A stretch of DNA of 64,000 bases from Nitrospira sp. (GTDB lineage Bacteria > Nitrospirota > Nitrospiria > Nitrospirales > Nitrospiraceae). The stretch's first letter is position 1. Every line of letters starts with the position of its first letter. The position numbers and the translations under genes were made by a program. Positions 34,805 through 44,175 of this stretch are shown here, one piece after another. Under the pieces are notes generated by a model. The model was not told the DNA's origin and searched no databases. It saw nothing but the letters and a program-made list of their open reading frames with translations. Where the stretch lies: contig JBAOHZ010000009.1 of NCBI GenBank assembly GCA_037045225.1, forward strand, positions 2,976,001-3,040,000, read 5' to 3'.

Positions 34805-37102
34805 ATGCCTGAATCGACGGACATGACGAAGCTCATACCCCCGGGTGTGCTGCGCGAGAAAGAGCCGTCGACGCCTGCCTCGCTCGAGAGTGAACGACGC
34901 AAGCGACATGTCCGCCCGGTGTGGATCGTCCTGATCTTACTCCTGCCGTGCCTGGCCCTCACCTTTTATTACGCTCAAATGGCGGTCCCGGTGGGGGAGG
35001 AGTCGGATTCTTTTCTCCCCAGTACCGGGTATGCCTTCGTGCTGTTGCTGGTCAATCTCGACTTGATCGGCTTCGTCGTGCTCACGCTGCTGCTCTCGCG
35101 TAATCTCATTAAGGCCTACTTCGAACGGCGACATCGGCTTGTGGGGTCGGGGTTCCGTGCGAAGTTGGTCGCCGCCTTCATCGGTTTTTCCCTGATTCCC
35201 ACGGTCCTCCTGGCGCTGGTCGCCAGCGGCCTGGTCAACAAGGCTGTCGATGTCTGGTTCAACGACCAGATCGAGCACGTGATGAAGGACTCCTATGAAG
35301 TCGCCCGCATGCACCATGCCGGGCATGTGTCCCTGGCGATTAACAGCGCACGCGCCATCAGCCATGAGATTTTCCGCGAGGAGTTGCTGTCGCCCGAGCA
35401 GCGGGATTTGCTGGTCGCGGCGATCGCCCGGAAGCGCGCGGAATATGCCACGGCCGGGATCGAGGTTTTTTCTTCGAAAATGGAAACGTTGACCAAATCG
35501 TTGGATCCCGAGGTGCCGGTGGCGGTGCTCGATCTGCCGATCGGCCAACTGGTGCTGCAGGTCATCAACGGCAAGCAGGAACTGACATCCGTCCAGGAAG
35601 CGCAGACGGGACGGCTGGTGAGGGCCGGTGTCCCGATCGCCTCCAGTATCCGCCGTGGAGAAATCGACGGGGTGGTGGTGGTCGATGCCTACGTGCCGGA
35701 GTCGCTGCTCGGCAAGATGGAGAGCATCGGGCGTCAGTATACCGAGTATAAACAAATGAAGGCGATGAAGAACCCCATCAAGGCAGGCGCCTACTTGCTG
35801 GTGGCGGTCATCACGGTGATGATTCTCTTCAGTGCCACCTGGTTCGGGTTTTATGTGGCGCGCGGCATTACCGTGCCGATTCAGCGGTTGGCCGAGGCGA
35901 CGGAAGCCATTGCGCAGGGGGATCTCTCCGTGCGCATCGAAGCTAAGGCGACGGACGAGATCGGCACCCTGGTCGAGTCCTTCAATCGTATGACCGCCGA
36001 CCTCCAGAGCAGCAAGACGAAGGTTGAAGAAGCCAACGTCTCGCTCCGGCAATCCAACCGCGAGTTGGACCGTCGGCGCGCCTATATTGAAACGGTAGTC
36101 GATACGATCGCTGCGGGACTGTTCTCGATCGATCGGCAGGGGATCATTACTACCTTCAATCCCTCTGCGGAACGGATGTTGGGGTTGTGGGCCGACCGGT
36201 TTCGGGGCCGGCCGGCCAACGAGGTCTTCAAGGAATACAAGCTGGACCTGTTTCAATCGGTCTACGATCGGATGCTGGCCGACCAGCGAGATAATATTGC
36301 GCTCGAAGGACAACTGGATTTGCAGGGGCGGTTTCTGACCATCGGTGTGCAGTGTTCCCGCATGAAGGATGAGTCGAACAAGGACCTCGGTTTCGTACTG
36401 ATTTTCGAAGACCTTTCGGAATTGATCAAGGCGCAGAAGGCGGCGGCCTGGCGGGAGGTTGCGCAGCGGATTGCTCATGAGATCAAAAATCCGCTGACAC
36501 CCATTCAGCTGTCGGCGCAGCGGCTGCGGAAAAAGTTTCAGGATAAGGCTCCGGATTTCGACCGGATCTGCGATGAGTCCACGCAAGTGATCATCAATGA
36601 GGTCGGCAGCCTCAAGCAAATGCTGGACGAGTTCTCCAAGTTTGCCCGGATGCCGGCCCCGCACATGACGATGAATTCGCTGGATGATGTGGTGAAAGAA
36701 GTGGTCGCGTTGTATGAGAGCGCGCATCGCGAAGTAGAATGCGTGGTGACGCTGGATCCGGACCTGCCGCCGTTTAATTTCGATCGCGAGCAGATCAAGC
36801 GTGTCATGGTCAATTTGTGCGATAACGGGATTCACGCGATGAACCACAAGGGGCATCTGTGGATCCAGACCCGCTACGATACGAAACAGCGTCGTGCCGT
36901 CGTCACCGTGGCGGATGAAGGCATTGGTATCGCGCCGGAGGATCAGGAGAAATTGTTCGTGCCCTATTTTTCACGGAAGAAAACGGGGACCGGGCTGGGG
37001 CTGGCGATCGTACGGCGGATTGTGACCGATCATGATGGCCAGATTCATGCCGGAAACCATCAGCCCAAGGGGGCTTTGTTTACCTTCGAGTTACCGGTGT
37101 GA
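34805..37102 (+). CDS. ntrY: NtrY-type sensor histidine kinase
   Basis: 765 residues. Three N-terminal transmembrane helices (about 39-57, 72-98, 112-135), an extracytoplasmic domain, another helix near 325-350, then HAMP, PAS (about 430-540), HisKA with RIAHEIKNPLTPIQLSAQRL (phospho-acceptor His558) and HATPase (VNLCDNGIHAM, VADEGIGIAPEDQ, GTGLGLAIVRRIV). The order matches NtrY of the NtrYX pair. It is followed 33 nt later by its likely cognate regulator. Input signal unknown; NtrYX links to nitrogen, redox or envelope control in other bacteria. Confidence 0.85.
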   Translation: MPESTDMTKLIPPGVLREKEPSTPASLESERRKRHVRPVWIVLILLLPCLALTFYYAQMAVPVGEESDSFLPSTGYAFVLLLVNLDLIGFVVLTLLLSRNLIKAYFERRHRLVGSGFRAKLVAAFIGFSLIPTVLLALVASGLVNKAVDVWFNDQIEHVMKDSYEVARMHHAGHVSLAINSARAISHEIFREELLSPEQRDLLVAAIARKRAEYATAGIEVFSSKMETLTKSLDPEVPVAVLDLPIGQLVLQVINGKQELTSVQEAQTGRLVRAGVPIASSIRRGEIDGVVVVDAYVPESLLGKMESIGRQYTEYKQMKAMKNPIKAGAYLLVAVITVMILFSATWFGFYVARGITVPIQRLAEATEAIAQGDLSVRIEAKATDEIGTLVESFNRMTADLQSSKTKVEEANVSLRQSNRELDRRRAYIETVVDTIAAGLFSIDRQGIITTFNPSAERMLGLWADRFRGRPANEVFKEYKLDLFQSVYDRMLADQRDNIALEGQLDLQGRFLTIGVQCSRMKDESNKDLGFVLIFEDLSELIKAQKAAAWREVAQRIAHEIKNPLTPIQLSAQRLRKKFQDKAPDFDRICDESTQVIINEVGSLKQMLDEFSKFARMPAPHMTMNSLDDVVKEVVALYESAHREVECVVTLDPDLPPFNFDREQIKRVMVNLCDNGIHAMNHKGHLWIQTRYDTKQRRAVVTVADEGIGIAPEDQEKLFVPYFSRKKTGTGLGLAIVRRIVTDHDGQIHAGNHQPKGALFTFELPV

Positions 37103-37135
37103 GCCGGGCCCGCCGATGTGTAGTGTGGGGAAAAC

Positions 37136-38536
37136 ATGTCTGCTTCAATTCTGATTGTCGATGATGAAGTCTCCATCCTGAACTCCTTGAGCAGTATTCT
37201 GGAGGATGAAGGCTACGAAGTGAGTGTGGCCAAGAGCGGCATCGAGGCGCTCAAGCTGTGCGCGGTGGGCCCCCCCGAACTGATGATGCTGGATATCTGG
37301 ATGCCTGACATGGATGGGCTGGAGACGCTCCGGCGGTTGCGGGAACTGGTGCCTCAGACGCAGGTCATGATGATGTCCGGGCACGGGTCGATCGAGACGG
37401 CGGTGAAGGCGATCAAGCTGGGGGCGTACGATTACATCGAGAAGCCGCTGTCGCTCGAAAACGTGACGCTGCGGGTAAAACATGCCCTGGATCAGCACCG
37501 GCTTGAGCAGGAGAATCGGACGCTGCGCACGAAGGTGGAGCGGAAGTTCGAGCTGGTCGGGCAGTCACCGGCCATGCGGCAGCTCAAGCAGATTATTGAA
37601 ACGGCGGGGCCCACCAACAGTCGGGTCTTGATCGGCGGCGAAAACGGCACCGGTAAAGAATTGGTCGCCAGAGCCATCCATCAGCACAGTGCGAGGGCAA
37701 CACGTCCGTTTGTGGCGGTCAACTGCGCCGCCATTCCTGAAACATTGATCGAGAGCGAATTGTTCGGGCACGAGCGCGGTTCCTTCAGCGGCGCGACGAC
37801 AATGAAACGGGGCCAGTTCGAGCAGGCCGACGGCGGGACGCTGTTTCTGGATGAAATTGCGGATATGAGCTTGAGCACCCAGGCCAAGGTCTTGCGGGCG
37901 TTGCAAGAGCAGCAGTTTACGCGGGTCGGCGGGACCAAGTTGATCAAGGTGGATGTACGGGTCTTGGCTGCGTCGAACAAGGATCTACTGAAGGAAATCG
38001 AAAAAGGTGCGTTCAGGGAAGATCTGTTCTATCGGCTCAATGTGGTGCCGATCGTGGTGCCGACGCTGCGGGATCGCCGTGAGGACATTCCCTTGCTCGT
38101 GAAACATTTCCTACAGGTGCATGCCGAGGAGCAGGGCTTGAAGATCAAGCCGGTGGCTCCCGAAGCCATGGATGTGTTCATGCAGTATGAATGGCCGGGC
38201 AACATCCGCGAATTGCGTAACTTGATCGAGCGGCTGATGATCATGGTCCCGGGGCCGGTGATTGAAGCCTCGCACGCCTCGGTGGCGTTGCAGGTTCGCC
38301 CTCAGTTACCCGCCTCGCAACAGCCGGTTGGGGCGCAGGCGTCCAATTCCCTCTTGACGAGGCATTACGACTCGCTCCGCGATGCCCGTAATGCGTTCGA
38401 GAAAGAATTTATCGCCCGCAAGTTGCGCGAACATCATTGGAACATTTCCCGCACGGCCGAAGACCTGCAGATCGAGCGCAGCCACTTGCATCGCAAGATT
38501 AAGTTGTTGGATGTTGAAATGCGCCCCGAGATGTAG
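37136..38536 (+). CDS. ntrX: NtrX-type sigma54-dependent response regulator, GAFTGA variant
   Basis: 466 residues: receiver domain (phospho-acceptor Asp53 in LMMLDIWMPDMDG), AAA+ domain with Walker A GGENGTGKEL, DEIADMSL Walker B region, and a C-terminal Fis-type helix-turn-helix (WNISRTAEDLQIERSHLHRKI). The sigma54-contacting loop at 215-220 is GSFSGA rather than GAFTGA; the essential Phe is kept. It should activate RpoN-dependent promoters when phosphorylated by the adjacent kinase. A long palindrome abuts its stop codon. Confidence 0.88.
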   Translation: MSASILIVDDEVSILNSLSSILEDEGYEVSVAKSGIEALKLCAVGPPELMMLDIWMPDMDGLETLRRLRELVPQTQVMMMSGHGSIETAVKAIKLGAYDYIEKPLSLENVTLRVKHALDQHRLEQENRTLRTKVERKFELVGQSPAMRQLKQIIETAGPTNSRVLIGGENGTGKELVARAIHQHSARATRPFVAVNCAAIPETLIESELFGHERGSFSGATTMKRGQFEQADGGTLFLDEIADMSLSTQAKVLRALQEQQFTRVGGTKLIKVDVRVLAASNKDLLKEIEKGAFREDLFYRLNVVPIVVPTLRDRREDIPLLVKHFLQVHAEEQGLKIKPVAPEAMDVFMQYEWPGNIRELRNLIERLMIMVPGPVIEASHASVALQVRPQLPASQQPVGAQASNSLLTRHYDSLRDARNAFEKEFIARKLREHHWNISRTAEDLQIERSHLHRKIKLLDVEMRPEM

Positions 38537-38662
38537 CCGGGTGCTCAAAACGATCGCCAGCGGCGTTCTCAGTCGCGACTCTCCCTGCGACGTACCCCGA
38601 GGGTACGCCTCACTCGCCTCGCTCCCTGCGGCCTTGCTGGACGATCGTTTTGAGCACCCGGC
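38536..38662. repeat. 127-bp palindromic element (dispersed-repeat type)
   Basis: Exact 21-base inverted arms at 38536-38556 and 38642-38662; after a one-base bulge the pairing continues five more bases. The interior carries a nested hairpin around CGTACCCCGAGGGTACG and two copies of CTCCCTGCG. It starts on the last base of the ntrX stop codon and can form a strong cruciform or RNA stem. Such palindromes with GTTCTC...GTACCC cores recur in Nitrospira genomes in my recollection. A decayed relative is at 5597-5681. Confidence 0.85.
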
Positions 38663-38780
38663 CCATATCAACGCATTGCCGGCTGGAAACACAGCGCACT
38701 CTCACACTTTCCTACTGCAGAATAAGAGTCACGTACCGCTGTTGACCAACCGTCCACCGCATCGTTAAGATGCGGCCCCA

Positions 38781-39818
38781 ATGACTACCTATCGTGATGC
38801 CGGAGTCGATATCGATGCCGGCGATGAATTCGTCGAACGGATCAAGCCGCATGTGCGGGCGACCTTTCGCCCGGAAGTGATGACCGATTTGGGCGGTTTC
38901 GGGGGCCTGTTCCGATTCCAGGCGAATCGGTATCAGGATCCGGTGCTCGTGTCGGGAACCGACGGCGTCGGGACCAAACTCAAAATTGCGTTCCTCATGG
39001 ACAAACACGACACGGTCGGCATCGATCTGGTGGCGATGTGCGTCAACGATATTGCCGTGAGTGGCGCAGAGCCGCTCTTTTTCCTGGATTACTTTGCCAC
39101 CGGCAAACTCTCCTTAAAGACGGCCGAGGCCGTGGTCCGCGGGATTTCAGACGGTTGCCGTCAGGCCGGTTGCGCCCTCATCGGAGGGGAAACCGCCGAG
39201 ATGCCTTCCTTCTATGCCGAGGGTGAATACGATCTGGCGGGTTTTGCCGTGGGGGCTGTCGATCGCCCGAAGATGATCGATGGCCGTCAGATTGTTCCGG
39301 GGGATGCCGTGATCGGGTTGGCCTCAACCGGCGTTCACAGCAACGGCTTTTCCCTGGTGCGCAAGGTGCTGTTTGAGAAAAGCCGACTGACGGTCGAGAG
39401 TGTGCTGCCGGAACTTGGCGGTGCCCTGGGCGAGACCCTCCTGACGCCGACGCGGATTTATGCCAAACAAGTGCTTTCGTTGGCCGAGGCCTGCCCGATC
39501 AAGGGCATCGCCCACATCACCGGCGGTGGAATTACCGAAAATCTGCCGCGGGTTTTTCCCACTCGCTGTGGGGCGCGAATTCGTCGTGGATCCTGGCCGG
39601 TGCTGCCGATTTTTCAGGCGATTCAGGAACGTGGAGATGTGGAGTTGGGCGAGATGTATCGCGTGTTCAATATGGGTATCGGGCTGATTCTGGTGGTGGC
39701 CCCGGAACACGTGGATCGCGTCATGGCGAAAGCCGTGGAACTAGGCGATCGGGCCTATCACATTGGAGAGATGGTGGCGCAGACGACCGACGAGGGTGTG
39801 GTGGAGTATGTCGGCTAG
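38781..39818 (+). CDS. purM: Phosphoribosylformylglycinamidine cyclo-ligase
   Basis: 345 residues: VLVSGTDGVGTKLKIA, MCVNDIAVSGAEPLFFLDYFA, GGETAEMPSFY and VFNMGIGLILV. It makes AIR in purine synthesis. purN starts inside it (11-nt overlap), giving coupled expression of two non-adjacent pathway steps. Confidence 0.94.
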   Translation: MTTYRDAGVDIDAGDEFVERIKPHVRATFRPEVMTDLGGFGGLFRFQANRYQDPVLVSGTDGVGTKLKIAFLMDKHDTVGIDLVAMCVNDIAVSGAEPLFFLDYFATGKLSLKTAEAVVRGISDGCRQAGCALIGGETAEMPSFYAEGEYDLAGFAVGAVDRPKMIDGRQIVPGDAVIGLASTGVHSNGFSLVRKVLFEKSRLTVESVLPELGGALGETLLTPTRIYAKQVLSLAEACPIKGIAHITGGGITENLPRVFPTRCGARIRRGSWPVLPIFQAIQERGDVELGEMYRVFNMGIGLILVVAPEHVDRVMAKAVELGDRAYHIGEMVAQTTDEGVVEYVG

Positions 39819-40482
39819 GCCCCCTCGATTAGTGCGGCTCGGTGTGTTGGTTTCCGGTCGAGGATCCAATCTGCAGGCGATCATCGATGCCATTGAGGCG
39901 GGAACCCTGTCGGCTGAGATCGCGGTCGTGCTCAGCAATAAGCAGGCCGCCGGTGGCCTCGAACGGGCCCGGAAACATAGCGCACCTGCTGTGTGGTTGG
40001 ACCCGAAGCCGTTTGTGGGCCGCCCCGATAGTCGCGAAGCCTACGATAGGGCTGTTCTTGAGGTGTTGCAGAAGCACGAGGTGGATCTTGTGCTCTTGGC
40101 CGGGTACATGAAAATTGTAACGGCGGTGCTGGTCACGGCCTATGAAAACCGGATGATGAATATTCATCCGTCCCTGCTCCCGTCGTTTCCCGGCCTTGAT
40201 GTCCAGAAAAAAGCCATCGATCATGGGTGCAAAATCGCCGGTTGCACCGTGCACTTTGTGACTGAGGGCGTCGATGAGGGGCCCATCATTATCCAGGCGG
40301 CCGTGCCGATTCTGGCAGGGGATACGCCGGATGCCCTGGCTGCTCGTATCCTGGAACAGGAACACCAAGTGTATCCTCGGGCAATCCAGCTCTATGCTGA
40401 GGGTAAACTGCGCGTAGAGGGGCGACGGGTAACGGTAGCGGAACCGGGGGCAGCGGCCGCTGGCTTTCACTATCCTGCATGA
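39808..40482 (+). CDS. purN: Phosphoribosylglycinamide formyltransferase
   Basis: 224 residues: VLVSGRGSNLQAIIDAI, LAGYMKIV, MNIHPSLLPSFPG with the catalytic Asn/His, and HFVTEGVDEGPIIIQ with the conserved Asp. It transfers formyl from 10-formyl-THF to GAR. ATG 39808 overlaps the end of purM. The C-terminal tail is slightly long. Confidence 0.93.
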   Translation: MSARPPRLVRLGVLVSGRGSNLQAIIDAIEAGTLSAEIAVVLSNKQAAGGLERARKHSAPAVWLDPKPFVGRPDSREAYDRAVLEVLQKHEVDLVLLAGYMKIVTAVLVTAYENRMMNIHPSLLPSFPGLDVQKKAIDHGCKIAGCTVHFVTEGVDEGPIIIQAAVPILAGDTPDALAARILEQEHQVYPRAIQLYAEGKLRVEGRRVTVAEPGAAAAGFHYPA

Positions 40483-40532
40483 AGTTTCCCGCAGAGCCGT
40501 AAGTTCGTGTGGAGACCCAGCTTCCGGTTGTG

Positions 40533-40538
40533 TATAAT
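40533..40538 (+). promoter_or_regulatory. Promoter -10 element for tRNA-Ala
   Basis: A perfect TATAAT 16 nt before the tRNA. The matching -35 region (about 40510) is weak. Confidence 0.5.
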
Positions 40539-40554
40539 GCCGCCTGGGAGTTGT

Positions 40555-40630
40555 GGGGGGCTAGCTCAGTTGGGAGAGCACTACGTTCGCAACGTAGGGG
40601 TCGGGGGTTCAACTCCCCTGCCCTCCACCA
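40555..40630 (+). tRNA. tRNA-Ala (CGC)
   Basis: All four arms fold: acceptor GGGGGGC/GCCCTCC (one G-U), D-arm GCTC...GAGC, anticodon stem CTACG/CGTAG with loop TTCGCAA (anticodon CGC), 5-nt variable loop, T-arm with TTCAACT. The terminal CCA is encoded (40628-40630). Confidence 0.95.
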
Positions 40631-40947
40631 AACTTCACCTGTGAGATCTGCCACCATCGCGGCCGTTCCTTCCGAGTTCATCACACCGCTCAGAGCTCGA
40701 TTTTAAGACATCATCCTCCGTGTGTTCCGTTGTCCCCTTGGCAGGTGGTTCATTCCAATCAGGCCCTGCCGTGCATTCCTCTTGTTCTCGTTCATCACCC
40801 TTGGGCAGCACTCCGTTGAATTTTGCGTGGCGGCATGGGCGCCGGCAGGTAGTTGCGACGTGCGGTTGATGAATTCAGGGCCAGAGCACACTGAGGGAGA
40901 TGACGCTGCAGTTGGATGAGGGGGGGGTGCTGAGGCTGGAGCAGAAT
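40631..40947. other. Gap between tRNA-Ala and the Hpt gene
   Basis: About 317 bases between a plus-strand tRNA and the end of a minus-strand operon. Frames on both strands give unconvincing translations. I see no hairpin or repeat of note. Confidence 0.4.
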
Positions 40948-41277
40948 TCAGTCTGTGTACACCACTTCGACGCGGGAGAGGAAGTCCCTCAAGCCTTCGA
41001 GCTGATCGTGGAGTGCGGAGAGATTGTGGGCTATCGCCGCCTGTTCAAGTTGATCGCCGATCGTGCTGATTTGATCGAAGCCATACCCGCCACCGTCGCC
41101 TTTCATGCGATGGCCCAGCAGGCGAATGGTCTGAAGGTCCCCTTGTTTCAGGCAGGATTCGATGGTGGTAAGGTCGCGCTCTTTATTGGCGAGGAATCCG
41201 GGAATGATGGTGGCCAGGTTGGAATCGATTTGGATGCAGATTTTGCCCCGACTCGGCTCAGGATGAGGAGATGTCAT
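40948..41277 (-). CDS. Histidine phosphotransfer (Hpt) protein
   Basis: 109 residues of a four-helix Hpt domain. The phospho-acceptor motif is LLGHRMKGDGGGYGF (His56), flanked by helices with EQAAIAHNLSALHDQLEGL. It would relay phosphate from the hybrid kinase, whose stop overlaps its ATG by 4 nt, to a separate regulator. Confidence 0.88.
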   Translation of the reverse strand: MTSPHPEPSRGKICIQIDSNLATIIPGFLANKERDLTTIESCLKQGDLQTIRLLGHRMKGDGGGYGFDQISTIGDQLEQAAIAHNLSALHDQLEGLRDFLSRVEVVYTD

Positions 41278-43043
41278 TGCGCTCGCGTCTTCTCATAGGC
41301 CAGAAGCAATTCCAGGAGTGTCGTGCGCTTCAGCGGCTTGGTCATATGCGCGTTGCATCCGGCTTCGAAGATCCGTGCTGATTCTTCTTTGAGCGCCAGT
41401 GCGGTCAAGGCAATAATTTGGACGGCGGGGAGGCCCTGTTCTTGTTCCCACCGTCGAATGGTCCGTGTCGCAGTGATGCCATCCATCACCGGCATCTGCA
41501 TGTCCATGAGAATCAGGTCATAGTGGCCGTTTTGAAATTTCGCGACGCCGATCTGTCCGTTGTCGGCCACCTCCACACGGTGGATGGTGTTCTTGAGATA
41601 GGACTGGATGAGTACCTGATTATCCGGCGAGTCTTCCACCAGCAGAATTCGTAAGGACCGTCCCTGTTGGGGCGTGGTTGCCGGAGCTGGGACGGGAAAG
41701 GACGTCGAAACGCTGCTCTTGCTTCGCCCTAACGCGATGCTGATCGTTTGCTGAAGGTCGGAACGCCGGATGGGCTTGACCAGGTAGCCGCCCAAACCGA
41801 GGTCGTAGGTCTTCGCGATATCGTCGGCCCATCGGTCGGAGGCCAGCATGATGATCGTCAGATTGCTCAGTCGGGGATCGGCATGAATTCGTTCAATGAC
41901 CTCAAACCCATCCATTCCGGGCATCCGACAATCCAGCAGGAGTAGCGAGAATGGGGTGTTAGCTTGTTGCGCAGCTTCCAGGGCCTCCATGCCTTGTTCG
42001 CCGCTGTCGGCTTCGACGACGGTGGCGCCCCACCCGAAGAGTGTTTCGCGCAGAATCAACCGATTCGTCGGATAGTCATCCACAACCAGGCAGCGAAGCC
42101 CTGCCAAGTTCATGGTCCCCGAGACCTTCGAAGGCATCGGGGCTGTCTGCACGCCGAGTTGGACGACACAGTGGAACGTGCTGCCTTCGCCAAGGGTACT
42201 TTCAACCCAGATCCGCCCGCCCATAAGGACTGCCAACTGTTGCGAGATCGACAGTCCCAGCCCGGTACCGCCATATTGGCGCGCGATAGCGCTGTGCCCT
42301 TGGGTGAACGTGTCGAAGATGGCTTTGATCTTGTCGTGCGGGACTCCGATGCCGGTATCGGTAATCGAGAATCGAATCGCGCCGGGCGTCTGGAGCTCGG
42401 GATCATTGGTGATGGTCATGACCACCGATCCCTTCTCGGTGAACTTGATCGCATTCCCCAGCAAATTGAGCAGGATTTGGTACAAGCGGTTGGGATCGCC
42501 GATCAGATGACAGGGGACATCGTTGGCGAGGTGACAGACGAGTTCGAGGCCTTTCTCGTTGGCCCGCAACGCCAGCATTTCACTGGTTTTGTCGATCAGC
42601 TCGGAGAGATCGAAGTCGATCGAGTCCAGGTCCAGCCGTCCTGATTCGACTTTCGACAGGTCGAGAATGTCGTTAATGAGACTCAACAGACTGCCGCCGG
42701 CACGGCGAAAAATCCGGAGATATTTCCGTTGTTCCGGCGTGAGGGTGGTTTCCCACAAGAGGTCGGCCATTCCGATGATGGCATTCATCGGCGTGCGGAT
42801 CTCATGACTCATGCTGGCCAGGAACTCGCTTTTGGCGCGGTTAGCCACATCGGCGGCGTCTTTGGCGCGTTGCAGCTCTTCGACGCGGCGTTGGAGCTCT
42901 TTGGAAATGCGTTGGAGTGCCCGCTCGGCCCGCTTCCGCGCGGCCTGCTCACGCTGCAGCGCGGTGGGCGGTCGGGACGAGGTGCGGGGAGTACGACTGG
43001 GTGTGGTGGTGGTGCGTCTGGTGGGCGCGATGCGTTTCGCCAT
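41274..43043 (-). CDS. Soluble hybrid histidine kinase with two receiver domains
   Basis: 589 residues with no transmembrane helix. A basic N-terminus and coiled coil (about 28-70) lead to HisKA (FLASMSHEIRTPM, His80), HATPase (NLLGNAIKFTEKG, DTGIGVPHDKI, GGTGLGLSISQQL), then two receivers: CLVVDDYPTNRLIL...LLLLDCRMPGMDG and ILLVEDSPDNQVLI...LILMDMQMPVMDG. The sensing input must come through a partner or the coiled coil. Arrangement kinase-REC-REC plus separate Hpt is a BarA/ArcB-type relay split over two genes. Confidence 0.9.
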   Translation of the reverse strand: MAKRIAPTRRTTTTPSRTPRTSSRPPTALQREQAARKRAERALQRISKELQRRVEELQRAKDAADVANRAKSEFLASMSHEIRTPMNAIIGMADLLWETTLTPEQRKYLRIFRRAGGSLLSLINDILDLSKVESGRLDLDSIDFDLSELIDKTSEMLALRANEKGLELVCHLANDVPCHLIGDPNRLYQILLNLLGNAIKFTEKGSVVMTITNDPELQTPGAIRFSITDTGIGVPHDKIKAIFDTFTQGHSAIARQYGGTGLGLSISQQLAVLMGGRIWVESTLGEGSTFHCVVQLGVQTAPMPSKVSGTMNLAGLRCLVVDDYPTNRLILRETLFGWGATVVEADSGEQGMEALEAAQQANTPFSLLLLDCRMPGMDGFEVIERIHADPRLSNLTIIMLASDRWADDIAKTYDLGLGGYLVKPIRRSDLQQTISIALGRSKSSVSTSFPVPAPATTPQQGRSLRILLVEDSPDNQVLIQSYLKNTIHRVEVADNGQIGVAKFQNGHYDLILMDMQMPVMDGITATRTIRRWEQEQGLPAVQIIALTALALKEESARIFEAGCNAHMTKPLKRTTLLELLLAYEKTRAQ

Positions 43044-43126
43044 GTCGTGGTCCGGTCGTCTTCAGTCCAGCCAGCCCATTCTGTATCGCGCATGGCTCAC
43101 ACGAGCGTCGCGACAGCGAGAGGGCG

Positions 43127-44131
43127 TTAATCTTTATGCGTGTGGTGCACGAGTGTCAGGACTCCGGCTTGTTTGGTGCGATTGCGCCCTTCTTGCTTCG
43201 CTTGGTACAGCGCCTGGTCGGCGGCCCGGATGAGATCGGTCGCGGCGGCCACCCGACTGGGGACGGTGCACGCAAAGCCCAGACTGATGGTGACGGGATC
43301 GCCGTTCGGATGTTTCAGCTCCGCTTCGCAGACCTTGCGCCTGAGCGTATCGGCCACCTGCGCCGCGCCGTCGACCGTGGTGCCTGGCAGTACGATGACG
43401 AATTCGTCACCGCCGTACCGGGCGACCAAGTCGCCGGGACGATTGACGTGGCTGGAGATGAGCTGTGCGACTTGGCGGAGACATTCATCACCGGCCTGGT
43501 GCCCATGGCCGTCGTTGTAGGTCTTGAAATAGTCGATATCCAACATGATGAGCGACAGCGGGGTCGATTCGCGTGCGGCTCGGCGCCATTCCTGGTCTAG
43601 AAAGTCATCGAACTGGCGTCGATTGGTGATCCCAGTGAGGCCATCGAGGCAGGAGAGTCGCAACAACATCTGGTTGGCTTCCTGCAGTTGACGCATGACT
43701 TCCAGGAGTTCCTGCTCGCGTGCGCGGCGTCGTTCGATTTCATGAACGAGGCGGAGCACACACCGGACGCGGGTCAGGAGCTCGATCTTGCTGATGGGTT
43801 TGGCGACGTAGTCGATGGCGCCGGCGGCAAAGGCCAGTTGGAGATCGACCGGATCTGTTTTCACCGTGACCATGATGATCGGGGTATCGCGATATCGTTC
43901 GATGGCTTTGATCTGCCGGCAGGCCTCAATCCCATTGGTCGACGGCATGACGATATCCATGAGGATCAAATCCACCCGCCCGGTCATTTGCCGCATGCCG
44001 TCGAGCCCCAGCAAACGAAACGCGGCCGCGGCGGATTCCGCAACAAAGGTTTCTTCATAACCGGCATTGGCGAGGATGGATTGGATCAACAGACGATCGT
44101 CCGTCGAGTCATCGACGATCAGGATACCCAT
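43127..44131 (-). CDS. REC-GGDEF response regulator (diguanylate cyclase)
   Basis: 334 residues. Receiver domain (MGILIVDDSTDD, Asp59 in LILMDIVMPSTNG), a charged coiled coil (about 125-165), then a GGDEF domain with RYGGDEFVIVLPG. The product-inhibition site RxxD (RPGD) sits five residues before GGDEF, so the enzyme should be feedback-controlled by c-di-GMP. ATG 44131 has GGGAGA upstream; a frame open to 44419 overlaps the next gene and is not needed. Confidence 0.92.
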   Translation of the reverse strand: MGILIVDDSTDDRLLIQSILANAGYEETFVAESAAAAFRLLGLDGMRQMTGRVDLILMDIVMPSTNGIEACRQIKAIERYRDTPIIMVTVKTDPVDLQLAFAAGAIDYVAKPISKIELLTRVRCVLRLVHEIERRRAREQELLEVMRQLQEANQMLLRLSCLDGLTGITNRRQFDDFLDQEWRRAARESTPLSLIMLDIDYFKTYNDGHGHQAGDECLRQVAQLISSHVNRPGDLVARYGGDEFVIVLPGTTVDGAAQVADTLRRKVCEAELKHPNGDPVTISLGFACTVPSRVAAATDLIRAADQALYQAKQEGRNRTKQAGVLTLVHHTHKD

Positions 44132-44175
44132 GTTCAGTGTCTCCCTGAAAGTGTGTCGTAGGGCGATGCTAGCAG

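Noticed and set aside
34937..36856. A 639-codon minus-strand frame opposite the NtrY-type kinase
   Set aside because: His/Arg/Gln-rich shadow of a clearly coding gene on the other strand; no ribosome site or motif.
40703..40919. Short frames on both strands after tRNA-Ala
   Set aside because: Cys/Arg-rich translations without ribosome sites; likely non-coding.
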